NCBI RefSeq assembly: GCF_027943255.1
Contig: NC_072893.1
Location: 83,397,784 to 83,461,783 of the forward strand
DNA length: 64,000 nucleotides
Source: Anastrepha obliqua
Lineage: Eukaryota; Arthropoda; Insecta; Diptera; Tephritidae
Reading direction: 5' to 3'
Under the pieces are notes generated by a model. It was not told the origin of the DNA and made no database searches. It saw nothing but the letters and a program-made list of their open reading frames with translations. Position 1 is the stretch's first letter; the number at the start of each line of letters is the position of its first letter. Both the position numbers and the translations under genes were made by a program. This document shows, one piece after another, positions 47,201 to 59,700 of this stretch.

Positions 47201-50087
47201 GGCAATGGCAAGCCTCCGAGAGCATTTTTGCCTTGAAAAATCTCCTCATAAAAACCATCTCCCGTTCGGAGCAAGCATAAAAATGTAGGTCCCTTTATTT
47301 GTGGGAAAACATCAAAGCACACACCTCAAATAGGAGGAAGAACTTTCCACTAATGGATTTCCTATTCCTACGTAAGCGCCATTTTAATTGGAAAGCAAAG
47401 CTTTACCAGATGATGGATGTGAAATAGACTGGTTCGAAAGGTTGCAAATTTAAATATGAATAACTTGAATGCTGTTATAAAACTGACAGAAAATCGAATT
47501 AGTGGAGAAGAATATTAATAACTGATATCCACCCAAAGAGATCCTCAAGATTTTCGAAGATATGAGGACCATGTGCTTTGAATCTTAGTCTTGCGAAAGC
47601 GAGGCAGCTGCGGAGATACAGTGAAGATACGAGGCGTGGAATTACGTTTCAGGAATTCAGTTATAACTACAGAACTGGCTCATACGTGCAAGAGGGAATA
47701 TTTCATTAGTTCCAGCCAAAGTTATATTACAAATCGATAGTACATCTAGTTTATATTTTAAACGAATTTTTCGAAAGTAACTTATTAAATTTCGTCGTGG
47801 AAATAAGAAAAAGCAAACGACGACAGAGGTAGAAAGAACCAAATAGTCACTGGTCAGTAGTCACTAGGCACGTGTACAGTTGAGTATGGCGCTGAGACCC
47901 GAAAACAAAGTCATTAGCGAGTGGAAACCGAAAAAGCTCAACTATGGCGAGGATGTCCAAATTGTGACTAAAAGAAATGTTGATCGTTTTGCTCGATACC
48001 CTCAACGTTATTAATCTGTGGGTTGGAATCCCACATAAAGCACGGTCCTCCTAAAAACAAAAAATCTCATTCCTCAAACCCAAAAACTTATCCTTTACAT
48101 CCTTTACATCCTTACTCCCGCACAATAGTCAGCGCATTATTTGCATTTTGGCTGTTCAAACAAGCAAAAAAACAAAATAAAAGCATACAGTTAGACATTG
48201 GATCAGGAGGCGCCAGCAACAGGAAGCGAGCAGCCGTGGTAATAGCGCAGATACACCACTTTAGCGAAGTCCTCAACCATCTGTACGATCCTTCTGCCAG
48301 AGAAATGTGACACACAGATGGCGCTCCAAGCAGTAAGAAGGCGTTGTACGTAAGCAATGACAAGTGGGCATTTCCACTACTTAGGACTGATAGCCAAGTC
48401 TTGTCGAGGCCCTATGCTCTCGAAAGTAGTGACCAAGGAAAAAAAATGTTCTTGATAAACAGACAGTAAATAGAAAGTTGACCATCTTGAAGCGATTACT
48501 TAATTTCCGTGTGTCACCCAAGCTCGCCAAAAATGGCTGAACCTCTTCCGTTCCTAGGCAAGAGCTTTTGGCGAAAAAAAGGCATTCCAATGCTGCAGCA
48601 CCCACCTTGTCCCAATATCGCCTGCTGTGACTTTTTCCTATTCAGCAAGGAAGTCAAGCTGGTAAGAATTGGGAGAAATTAAGGTGCTTCCAATTGTAGG
48701 ACCGATGTCAGACTCGCTCGGTAAAGTTAGTGGGAGGCTTTTGTGAAGATTTATAATACAGTTTTGTTCACAACTTAATTTATTTGTGTTTTGTTGATAG
48801 TTCCCGGAACTTAATTGCCACACCTCGAACTCGACTCGCTACCATAATAAGGCTTGACATATGGGGGATGACCCGAGAGTATTAGCTTGGGTAATTGGCT
48901 CTCTCCACCGAAGCCAGTCCACTTCACAATGCAGGCACTGAATCAGCATTGTTGAGTTTATCTACATCTTAGGCTCACTCAACCAAGAAGTGGTGGTAAA
49001 AAGAATCCACAATCTCCTTATTCGGAGAAATCATCCTTGCTTATCTAACTTAACTTTATCAAGTACACCATTTTCTATCACTGTCACCAGCTAGCCATAT
49101 CAATTTGATAAAGAAGTATTCAAAAGAGTACTCTACGATTAATTTCGGAAGCACTCTCAGCGAGCCAAATGATTGGTTCAAGGTGATTGCCATTTGCCAA
49201 AAATGCATGACCAACCCTTGTGTCGAAGGTCGTACCATCAACGAATAAATCCATCGTAGAAACTAGCCTGGACAAAAACGACTTATTTGTTACTATAACA
49301 TAATTTACCCGATTTATAGTCAGTGCGGGCACCAACTCAGATCTTCTCATCTTCCAATTGTCGCCGGTAGTAACGAAAGGACTACATGTACGCATGAGCT
49401 CTACATTCGTATTTGTCTGAAAAATAAAGGTGGAGAAAAATATTACAGAATTATAGAGAAATCAAAGCAGATCGATTATCATCGTCACGAGTGCAGGCTG
49501 CCAAATCATATATCGCGAATGCCAGTCTCTTATAAGTGTGATAGCTACAATTAGCAGACGTTTGATTCCCAGCCATACAATATGCTACACATCACAGCCA
49601 AAACTTGGATTCTCTCAGTCAAATTTTACATTCAATAGTTACACGGTAGAATACACTCACCCATTGCGAAGATTCATTGTCATGAAAATATCTAAAATGT
49701 TGCGTTAAGATCTGCGCAGCCAGTTTTGGGTCGCAAATGAAAAGTTTTGGACTTCTCGCAGTGAATATTCCGACAAATTTCTGCGTCGATTTATAACGAC
49801 TGAAACAATTTTAACAAAGCATACATATCAAGCAAGTTTTATAATTGAAAAGTTAGAAAATATTTGAGTAAACATAATATATACAGATAAATTTCATGCA
49901 GCTCCTCGATGACATTGCACTGAACAGCAGAGGTTTTGGGAAAAGTTCCCACTAAAATATTCGGTCGAGGTCCTGGAACGCCGCGCTTGCGCCAATGATC
50001 GAAGTGGTAGCGCAAATAGAATACTACTAGCGAGCATACAATGCCACTTAATAAACCAAATATGCAGAATACTGTGAAGGATAACAT
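44289..50087 (-). CDS. cytochrome P450 (CYP28-like), gene A, 520 aa
   Basis: Eight exons: 50087-49885, 49799-49661, 49416-49309, 46857-46765, 46671-46204, 46091-45977, 45903-45634, 44455-44289. All introns are GT-AG and the frame is continuous. It should be a microsomal monooxygenase using reductase-derived electrons. The N-terminal anchor is MLSFTVFCIFGLLSGIVCSL, followed by a basic stretch and a PGPRP hinge. Helix I has GYETAA (E325-T326), ExxR is ETLR (376-379), PERF is at 435-438, and heme binding is FGDGPRMCPG with Cys464. Length and motifs are normal. CPG replaces the commoner CLG, as I recall for CYP28D proteins. The CYP28 call is by resemblance (CYP309 is the alternative). Family members are linked to toxin response; the substrate is unknown. 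Introns 3 (2.45 kb) and 7 (1.18 kb) contain transposon debris. Confidence 0.93.
44820..45060 (+). pseudogene. possible mariner-like N-terminal fragment in intron 7 of gene A
   Basis: RELKREIKMAVNETSAENRE followed by SVLEQFG (about 44935-45015) resembles the linker of mariner-like transposases (TIKRxVxxFExTG...RTxENRExVRE). It is short and broken by stops, so the call is weak. Confidence 0.35.
45467..45633 (-). other. in-frame read-through tail after exon 7 of P450 gene A
   Basis: If the exon-7 donor (GTAAGT at 45633-45628) is not used, the frame stays open for 54 residues before TAA. That is exactly the length (167 nt with stop) of the true last exon. Its last part, CELIFVDAKTSRGYEI and then SEGSFKYLVKRIQ, faintly resembles a P450 C-terminus (compare LDGTIELEFKRLN in gene B). 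The first 20 residues do not. It may be an intron-retention isoform, a decayed duplicate of the last exon, or chance. Confidence 0.35.
47083..47420 (+). repeat. tRNA-derived SINE, best copy (copy f), in intron 3 of gene A
   Basis: The head CACCGTAGCCGAATGGGCTA (A-box region, 47092) continues GTACGTGACTACTATTCGG and then GGGTTCGAACCCGGGC. The last matches the RNA polymerase III B box GGTTCGANNCC. The layout (AGCCGAATGGGC..., long variable arm, B box) points to a tRNA-Leu/Ser-like ancestor. The body has GGCAGGCAATGGCAAGCCTC (47197-47216) and then CCTCATAAAAACCATCTCCC. It lies antisense to the P450 gene. Confidence 0.8.
47628..48832 (+). mobile_element. decayed mariner in intron 3 of gene A
   Basis: The ends TACGAGGCGTGGAATTACGT (47626) and the complement of AACTTAATTGCCACACCTCG (48809-48828) read TACGAGGYGTGG-AATTA in both directions, like mariner termini. 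Within it, PCPNIACCDFFLFSKEVKL (48605-48661) is the altered YSPDLAPCDFFLFPKxK motif with the last catalytic D. The rest of the transposase is unrecognisable, and 48000-48350 may be a further insertion. Confidence 0.6.
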
Positions 50088-50195
50088 CTCTGAAAAGTTT
50101 CTAGAGCCTACTCGTGAAGCAACAAACAGATCCTAGTGTTAAGGTTGGGATGCTGTTCTGCAACTATTTGCGTTGATGCCATGACGAAGTGCAAC

Positions 50196-50203
50196 ATTTT
50201 ATA
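50196..50203 (-). promoter_or_regulatory. candidate TATA box of P450 gene A
   Basis: TATAAAAT on the minus strand, 109 nt upstream of the start codon. A TCA-type initiator (GGCATCAACG, about 50171-50180) lies about 25-30 nt downstream, which would give a 5' UTR of about 85 nt. Confidence 0.5.
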
Positions 50204-50849
50204 GAAACAGTAAGTTTGAGTGTAGTATTGAGTTTGACGAATGTAAAGTTCCGAATTTTCCAATTAAATTGTACCTACATACATATTTTAATTGCCAATA
50301 AGACGAAAAATTAAGAAGCTATATTGCGTTATGGTTGCAAACCACAAAAACAGTCTTGGGCAAAAGTTTAAGATCGCTGTATTATTTGCATATCAGACTC
50401 ATTAATTTAAGAATGTAACACATAAAATTTTCACAACATTGAAAATGAGGCAGTACTGATTAAAAAAGTAGATATATGAGTTATGCTTTTTTTTCATAAG
50501 TAATCGAATTCTGAAAAAACGAATACCTAATATCTTTAGTCTGATGCAAAAATTAAATCACCACATTTCAATTAACTATAGTCTCGTATTTTATTATTTA
50601 AAAGACAGCTCTGTTTCTTTCAAGTTCAACTCTTTGGTGAAACTGACTAAATTTTCCGCCAATACTTGGGTCATTTCTTAGCATTCAAGTATTAAAAATT
50701 GCTTTGCTTGAAAAATATTGGCTGGATTCCGAGTAGCACAACGAACACTCAAAACCTTCCAACAATTCTGAATAGTATTAAACAGCGGCCACTCAAGAAT
50801 TTTAAACGTTTGCCTTCTTAACCAGTTTGAAGTATAAAGTGTAACATGT

Positions 50850-51290
50850 AAGTGGGCTTGCATTGCCCTAAAGGAAAAAGTTACCTACAGCGGCAATTTA
50901 TCTTCAACCAAAGGAAACAAGAAATTGTGGAGAGTCACGAGAGTTGTTCGCCCATAATTCATAGGCCACTGGATACTTTCAAAGACATAGCTCAACGAAA
51001 AGTAATCTTGCATTCATCTCCTTACACTTTTCTTCAGGCTGTTTGCATGAAATCGCGCTTCTTGCAAACGATTAGTATGAAAACCATCAATAGGATTCTG
51101 CATGATCACCTGGTGGTAAGGCAGGTATGTTCGCGTTGGATTCCACACAATTTAAAAAACACTCTCGAAACGTGACTGGACAAAGTGCTTCGAAAATTGG
51201 TTCAAACGATTGCAAAGGTGTATTGTTCACATGGAGAACATTTTGAAAAAGAATAATATCATTTTTAACCCCCAAAGTTGATTTTTCCAA
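50850..51290 (+). pseudogene. mariner remnant lacking the catalytic core
   Basis: FLQTISMKTINRILHDHLVV followed by RQVCSRWIPHNLKNTLE (51060-51173) is the second HTH and WVPHxL linker of a mariner transposase. After the stop, WTKCFENWFKRLQRCIVH (51177-51230) is the C-terminus. The whole DD34D catalytic domain between them (about 170 residues) is deleted. It lies between genes A and B. Confidence 0.65.
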
Positions 51291-51299
51291 ACTTTTATA

Positions 51300-53690
51300 A
51301 AAAGTGTAAGAAAATAATAAATAAATTTCTTATATTTCTTTTTAGTTGCCCTCTTCAAAATTCAATAATTAACAGAAAATGATAACTTAAAGAGTTTCGG
51401 TAAACCAAATTTAATATTTTTGACTTCATTCTAGTGTCCTTAAACATTTGCACAAGACTGTAATTTTGAAATGTTAATGTTTTTTTTTTCTCAGCATGAA
51501 TGATCTTCGTAAATTGACCATTACTTTTACTTGAGATTAATATGAGGAAAGAGGTCGTGAACCGCTTATTTGTTTACACTTTCCTTATCGCAAGTTATGC
51601 AATCCAACGCGTATATGGTGGATGTATTGAAAAAAAATAATCAAATAAAATTTAATTCGTTCGCTGATTATCGCAAGGAATGAAATGGCAAAAGTAGGTG
51701 TGAATTGGTTCGATAATTTACGTAATCGGATATTGTAATTACATGGGGTTTTATAGACTGCGCCAAATTAATTATGCGTAATAATTCTGATTACGACTCA
51801 ATCGGACGTTAATCATTTCTTCTGTTTACATAGCAACAAATGAAGCATGTAAAGTTCAATAAATTAAAGGGCCTACGAAGACAAATGGTTGTTATCAACA
51901 TCTAGGCAAATAATTATTTCTCTGAATAGGGAATCTTTATCTAAGCTAACTCACAATAGCTATAGATTTGAAATACGGTATGTGCATTAGGCCGGGTATT
52001 TCGCATTTAGAAAATAAAAAAATAAAGCTTTGAAAAGCCCGTTGAAAGCTTATGTGTATGTGTAAAAATATGCTTGTGGATGCATAATACATTTTTTTTA
52101 CTTTTTTAAATTTTGGACTACAATAAAAATCACAAAATTATTTAAGCGCTTAGAAATAAGATTGCATCAAAAGTTTATGTGGCTATATCTTCTTTGTTCA
52201 TAAAATTATATTTGGGCGAGAATTAAATTATTCTTTATTTATTTAAAAGTATATTAGACATCTTTACTTATTTTGTATTTAGTGGTACAACTTTGAATGC
52301 AAAACTTCACTAGTAAAATAAAACTGCCGCGAAGAGTAAGAATTTAGAATAAAATGATTGTATTGTTATTAGTGATGATATCATTTTTCACATTTATAAA
52401 TGTAACTTCCTAATATGTAAATCGGATATGCATCACGTGCCTTTTTCGTTGTCGCTAGAGTTTTTTGACTTGTCATGTCTTTCGATTTTCATAGCACAGA
52501 CTTCAACTCCATAAAATCTGAAATCTAGGATATATCATAGATTGCACCTGAATCTTTTGAGATAAAAGTGTATCTGAGTGCTTTGTGGCCTTTCTTTTCA
52601 CTTTACCTGACATATGAAATAAATGTAAAGGGGTCGAAAGAATTGAATAAAAATTAAAGTTTTAACATAGACTTCTTCACAATAAAATTTCCTATAATTA
52701 ATTACACCGTGCTACAGTTTTCTTGTACTTTTGAGTTGTCATATTAGACACTATGGATCTGGTCGAGCACAACACAAAACCTTGTTTCAAATTTTCAGAA
52801 TTTTTGGTGCTTGCAGCATTAAAAAATTACGAGTATAAGTTCGCTTTTTTATTCCTTAATCGATTTAAGAAGGTGAAGTTAGTTTTTTAGTTAGTTTGAG
52901 TTATGCGGTGCGAGTGCACATAATAAATCGGTCGCTTAAACCCCTTCTTTGAAAAGTTCAAATAAAAAGGCATTTAGGTGGTTAAAATGTTCTAGAAAAT
53001 TATTCCATGCAAATTTCAAACAAAATCGTTGCACAAATAACGTAAAAGGCCACAGAAAAAAAAAAAACAAATATGTCTCCTTAAAATACGCAATTCTTTT
53101 TATGCTCGTTTATAATAATATTTACTTTACGCTATATGTGCGTTGCTATTATTACAAAAAATTATTTCAACTCATAACTTTATTTCGAAACAGAGCTTCA
53201 AGGCTGCGCTGACAAATCGAGAAATCTTCGTTAGTTAGAGTTTTAATTTTAAGCTTATTATTAAATAAATAAATAAGCATAGAGTTTTTTTATCCATCTT
53301 TTATCCAATATATACATATATTGTCATTAAAAAGGAGTGAAACAAAATTTGGTTAGCCTCTCGATATTATTGCACCGTTTATATGCAAGTGTGTTGAAAG
53401 TTGCCTATTATAAAAAGGCTGCTAAAAAGGATAAAATGTGTATTCCTCATTTGGTAAATTTGTTTTTGGACTTTGCTAAAATACTGTAATATTCATTTCT
53501 GAATCAACTGAAGTTTTCTGAGGCGGACTATGCGATCATAATTTTATTTTTATAACTTTGAAAAACAAAAAATGGGTTTTTCGACTAAAAATTTGTTTAC
53601 CTATACACATCTGTACCGCCTATCTAACGGAAGTGTGACTAGCAAAATTCAAACACAGAGTATCATGTGTGCTTGTATGTGTGTATGTAC
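51300..53690. other. A-B intergenic AT-rich DNA
   Basis: No gene was recognised. Very AT-rich, with small ORFs only. Confidence 0.5.
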
Positions 53691-53695
53691 ATATA

Positions 53696-53701
53696 TTTAT
53701 T
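53696..53701 (-). terminator. candidate poly(A) signal of P450 gene B
   Basis: AATAAA, 12 nt after the stop codon of gene B on the minus strand, implying a very short 3' UTR. Confidence 0.55.
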
Positions 53702-53713
53702 CATAATTGTATT

Positions 53714-56700
53714 TCAATTCAGCCGCTTGAACTCAAGTTCAATAGTGCCATCGAGCGTCAGAAGAAATGAATCAGCAGCGATTTTGTTATCGGTCCGCAT
53801 ATTTGACGCAGGAGTTATTTGAAAACTGCGTACCAACTCAGAGACGGCGACTTTGGCCTCAGCCAAACCAAGTTTCATACCTTGAAAGAATACATAAATT
53901 AATTACACAAAGTAACATAGATTTCAGGGCTTATATGCAGTCAGGATTTAAATTTTTTTTTTAATTTCATTTTAAATACAATATTTTAGTAATATACGAA
54001 AAAAATAAATTTGTTGTTACTAATTGTATTAGTTACCGACGATTGTCATTAAAAACAAAAATTTTAAGGTTAATATTTTAACGATTTTTTTTTTCGTATA
54101 ATAGAAAACGCGAAATATATATAGTACCAGAAGACCTATACCAGTTTTGGCTACTCTTCTTTTGTTGTTTTAATTTTTAGTTATTTAAGAAACGAAATTT
54201 CAGACCTTTTAATAAGAATTCAAAAAATTTAGGTACACAGGTGCGATATTACGTATTTTCACCGTATAATGTTGGAAACTTTGATAAAAATTTTATTTTA
54301 TGATTTTTGTACAAAGTTTAAAACTCTAATTTATATGACATTTTTTGTAGAATGAACTATTTTTTATTAAAAATTTATAAAAATTAAAAAAACAAAACTA
54401 GGTAGTCGAAACTCGTCAACATATTGTGGAACTATGATTTCTAGTAGGCTGTATTTTGCTTGCTCTTTCGTTAAATTTCAGATTCTGTCTCGTTTTAAGG
54501 AAATATTTCTTCTCTTTTGATATTAGACAGCTCAAACTAGTGATATCAAGCTCTTCATCTTTTATGGATGACATTCCGGAAACCAATTACAGCAGCTTTA
54601 AAAAAGCCTCATTTTAAAGCAAAAAAATATCTACATAAAAGTACGAAGTTATGCAGCAAAAATATTATATAAGTACTAATAATAAAAAATAAAATCTCCT
54701 GCTAAATAAAATTATCCAAAATCGATTCTTCCGCCTGTTAACTGCGCACTCTATAAAAATTTACATGAGTCTTACCCGGACACATCCGTGGGCCATCACC
54801 GAATGGCATAAAAACACCCATTTCTCTATACTTGCGCACACCACCCAACTCTTCAGCAAAGCGCTCCGGCCAGAATGTTTCGGGATTTTCAAAGTAATCA
54901 GGATCACGGTGGAAAGAGTAAGTAGAAATATAAACTGCATCGCCAGGATGCAAAGTTACAGTGGATTTATCAGCATTGTGCAAAGCGATAGTTTCAGTGC
55001 AGAGTTTAAACAACGTTGATAGAGGCGGAAACAGACGAAGGGTCTCTATAAATAGAAAATTGTGAAAAGAGTTAAAAGCAAATCATGTTTTAATGGAAAT
55101 ATTTTAGCTTCTTTAAAAAGTGTATTTCACCTTGTAAACACTGCTCCAAATAAGGCAGTTCATTGAGAACATCAAAGCTGTCATCAGCGCCATCAATGGA
55201 GAGTAGCTCCTCTCGTAGCTTCTGTTGAACACGTGCATTTCGTGCAAGCTGAAAAGTTCATTACATAAGAGAAATTTAAAAAGAAAAAGCATGGCTACTT
55301 AATAAAATCATATTTTCTTGTTAACAACAAGAAAAAAAATGTAACCTTCTCATTTTCACTCACCAGCAGCAGGCAATGCGCAATCAGAATCGCTGCCGTC
55401 TCATAGCCATCAATCAAAATTGTTGTTGTATGCCCAGCGATTTGTATGCCGTTTAAGGATTTTTTATCCCTGAGCTGTTGCAGGTGATCGATCACATCAC
55501 CCCGCCGCACTCCACCACTTTCAGTTGCTTGTTTGGAGCGCGCCTTCACAGCGTCCACAAGTAGCTGTTGAAAGAAGCGGTCGGCGGCGATTGGGAAGAA
55601 ACGTACGGGATGTAATTTTCGCAGCCATGGCCAGGCAGCAGTGCGTCCATAGTAACGCACACATTGCAATGATTGTGAAATAATATCTCTTGCCATACAA
55701 TGAACAGGCGAAAGGGATGCACTGGGAGCAATCGTTTTCGATGGCACAGCGAAGGCGTTCGCTTCTATGCCCCAAATGAAGTTGGACATGAATTGAGCGG
55801 TGTATCGATTGGATACCTGTGTAGTATTCAAAAGTACTTGGCAAGTGAGTACAGAGAAACAAATATACATAAGTATAGTGAATGATCATAAGTACGCACT
55901 TCTTTGACATCCTGAGTTTGAGTACTGGCAGCCGCAAGGAAATCGATGGTTTTCTGAGCACTGTCACGCATGACGAAATAAAAGGAGCGAATCTAAGAGG
56001 AAAAGCATGTAGAGGTAGTAATTTTTTATTGAAATTGCAATTTAAAGGAATTGTGAATGTAAATATATGGTATGAACTAACCAACCAAAGTTTACTCAAG
56101 GCAAATATATTTAATTAGTCTCCTTGATACCTCAATACCAAGCCAGTTGCGCTTAATTATGAATTGCCCAATTTTTAGATTTGGGCAACAATTTTTAAAT
56201 TTTTCACCAAACAGGAAACAATGCAATGAATAATTATTAAAAATTCATATTTAAGGTGGCGCAAAATTAATGATCCTATCGTTAAATATACAATTTTTGC
56301 AAATGGCGTCGTACGTCAGTCATATTTGACATTTCTGAAGTAGATAGCTTCAGCATACACAAAGATTTCCATCACTCAACATATTTTTTTAAGTTGATAA
56401 AAAAGTTAAAATAAAATGAGGTCACTAATTTTTCGCCACCCTGTATTTATTTACCTTGTTCAAAGTTAACGCTGGCACCAATTCTGAACGTCGAGCCTTC
56501 CACTCCTCACCTATTGAGACAAAAGGACTGGAAAGCCGCATTTGCTCCACGTGCGCATTAGTCTGAAAAGTTTGAACGCACTTTTTTAATAATTACGTAG
56601 GACTTAAAAGATATACAAATTGAAAAATTTAATGACATCAATGAAATCGATAAACAAAGTCCTAAATATTGCACATGTAAAGGATAATCAGTTTAGAGGA

Positions 56701-59700
56701 ATGGGATATGGGCAATCTTTATTATTTTTCTATAGAATAGTTGATGACATTTATTTTGGCCATCCCTAAACGCCAATTTTGAATGACTCGCTGGAGGACT
56801 TCGGTCGGAATCTCGTAAATAGCTTGAGTAACATTGGTTTCCAATGCCTCGATTGAAGTTAGTTTATCCACAAAGCATTTAAACTTTACATACCCACACA
56901 AATGTGCAAAGGTGTGATATCACACGATCTTAGTGGCCAATCCACTGGTATGAGACGAGAAATAAATTGCTCATCGAAGCGACGGCATAGTAAATCCATT
57001 GTCTCACGGCCTTTATGGTTGTGTAGTAGATTACGGGCTTCAATTTCCTGTATAAAAAGATCGTTTATCATTCCACAATAGCGTTCACCATTCACTGTTA
57101 TATTGCCGCTCGTCTCGTTTTTGAAGAAATACGGGAAGATTATTCCTCCAGGCCATAAGCCGCACCAAAGGGTTGTTTTCAATGGATGTAATGACTGTTT
57201 TTGATTGGCTTCAGGTTGCTCTTCAGCCCAAATATGGCAATTTTACTTATTGACTTAGCTCTTAGGCTAAAACTGGATTTCGTATCTGAACACAATAAAT
57301 TGGCCTGAGCGCGCGATGAACACTTTTCACAAGATGTCGTTTTTCGTAATACAATTGTACGATTTGTAAACGTAGTATTTCCATGATGAAATGTCAATGA
57401 ATATTGAAAAAAATTATGTATATATTGAGTTTGACAGTGGTCACGCGGGACAAGAACCGCTATTGGAAAAATTACCTCCCATCTGATCACTCTTTAAAAC
57501 AAAAATAAATTTTCTCTGGGATTTTATGCTTACGGCACCGAATGCTTATAGCCGAATGGGTTGGTGCGCGAATACCCTTCCGGAAATGCCCGGACTCGAA
57601 ACCTCGGCACGCAATACTAAATGATAATTTTTTTTTAATAGCTATCACCCCACTGTCGATAATGGCAAGTGTATTTTTTTGTCTTGAAAAAGCTCTTCAT
57701 AAAAAAACTATTGTGAAAAAATACCCACTACAAATGCGGCTTTTGCGACTTTGCAAACAAGTCTTCTCGACTTATGGGAAGAGAGAGTGGAGGAGCTCCA
57801 TAGACTGTGCAAGAACAAAGTTGCCTCAAACAAAAAAAAAAAAAAATTGCCTTTTCTGTAGTAAACGAACAAAACTTATAATTGAAGCAAAACTGATCTT
57901 AATTTCATTTACCAGCCCCCACAACGAGCGTTGAGCTGCATTTTGTTGTAATGATGCAAAGAGCAATGACTGCTGGCTCCTCAGACCATCAGGACTAAGC
58001 AAGTTGATTATCCTTCTTTTTTTTCTAAACAAAGACAGGATTCAATCAAAACTGGCTTGTGCTGATTGAAAAAGTTCCAAAAATCTTTTATAAACTGATA
58101 AAACTCGTTCTGAACTTAAGTGTTTACCCATTTTCCTCATACTGAATTCTTCACGAATAAAATTACAACATGTCCAGTTGTCAAATATTTACTAATTGGG
58201 CAAGCAAAATTGTATATGTGTGAACAGCGAATGCAATAACGCAATTGAAAATAAGAGATCTGTTTAAACATAGTCTAAGCGATGATTTCATTTTTACCGC
58301 CTCTCCATTTGTGACGCCGACTTGGTTTAAATCCGCGAAATATTTAATTTTTTGATTACTTTTTGAAATTTGCTACTTTAATATAAGTGGCCTTCAACAG
58401 GTAATCCATATAATGTTTTATGTGAATAATATGTTATTTTGAGAGTGGTAACCCGTTTCCACCGGAAATCTTGACAGAAAATCATTATCATATCTCTTCG
58501 GAAAGAAATTCATCGCTTTACACTTGAACAAAGTTGTGAAATATTAAAAAATTAGTCAATGGAGTGTAGCTCAAAAAGTACGCAGCTATGTTAACAAGCA
58601 AAACTGGCACATCTGGAGATCGAAAAATACGCTTGTGACATCCGAGAGGCCAATAAATCCCTAGAAAGTGACAGTTTGGTGCGGATCATAAAGCGGTGGT
58701 ATTGAACCTTTTGTCTTTGAAATGTTGGAAAGGCGATTTCGGTCACCGCTGAGCGCTACAAAACCATGATAAATTATTAAAGACATGGACTTGACGATCT
58801 TCGGTTTCAACACGATGTCTCACAATGCCTTAGTCGTTCTTTCGCGCCCCCAGTTCAGTAATCGTGCTATCAGTCATCTCGGGGATTGACGCTATTTGAC
58901 TTTTTTGTGCCGTGAGGGATCTTATGTGAACCTTCCGTTAACGATTCAGGTCGCTGATGTGAATATCAAGCAATCGATTTCTGGGTTAGAGCCAGAAACC
59001 GGCGCTAAGGTCTTGGGAAACTGGGCTAACAGGATACGCTACTACGAAGTCAGTCACATTCCGACAAATAATGTTTGCTCTTTCGAATGCTCCAATAACC
59101 TACAAAAACATTTTTTTGTCATTTTTTTTTTAATTTTTGAGAAGAATGTACTCTATAAACCACTAACATTGGGACTAATTTTGTGGTATGATCTTCATAC
59201 TGTAATAACTTAACAAAATACAAAATTACGCAGCCAACAAGGATAATATTGATATTATATCACAAATGAAGGAACGTTCGTTTTTCTAACAATGGGTTTC
59301 GAATCCGAGCCTTACCAAAAGGTAGTCAGACAATAACCCGGATGCTAAATGCTTTCTAAAAACTAATAATAATGACTTCCAAATCGTCGAACATCATCTT
59401 TGCTGCTGTCCTGCTCTGGTTAAAATGTGACTTTGCAAACATTTCTTTGAAGGTCTGGTAGACTTGAACTTGACAGGCATTTGGAAGTTTGATATATCAT
59501 CACAGTGACCAGACCTAACTTTTACTATCTATATGTAGGTAAATCAATTTGCAGACAAATCAGTAATACTATAGAGCATATAATGCCATACCAAATAATT
59601 CCATTAGATGTCGAGAGTGCACTTCTCTTCTATGTAAGTAATTAAAAAGTGAAATAATATTTCACGCTAAAATCGTAGCCAAATACAAATACATACATAC

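Noticed and set aside
55521..56099. 192-codon minus-strand ORF
   Set aside because: It is another frame of exons 4-5 of P450 gene B and the intron between them; the exon frame carries the conserved P450 sequence.
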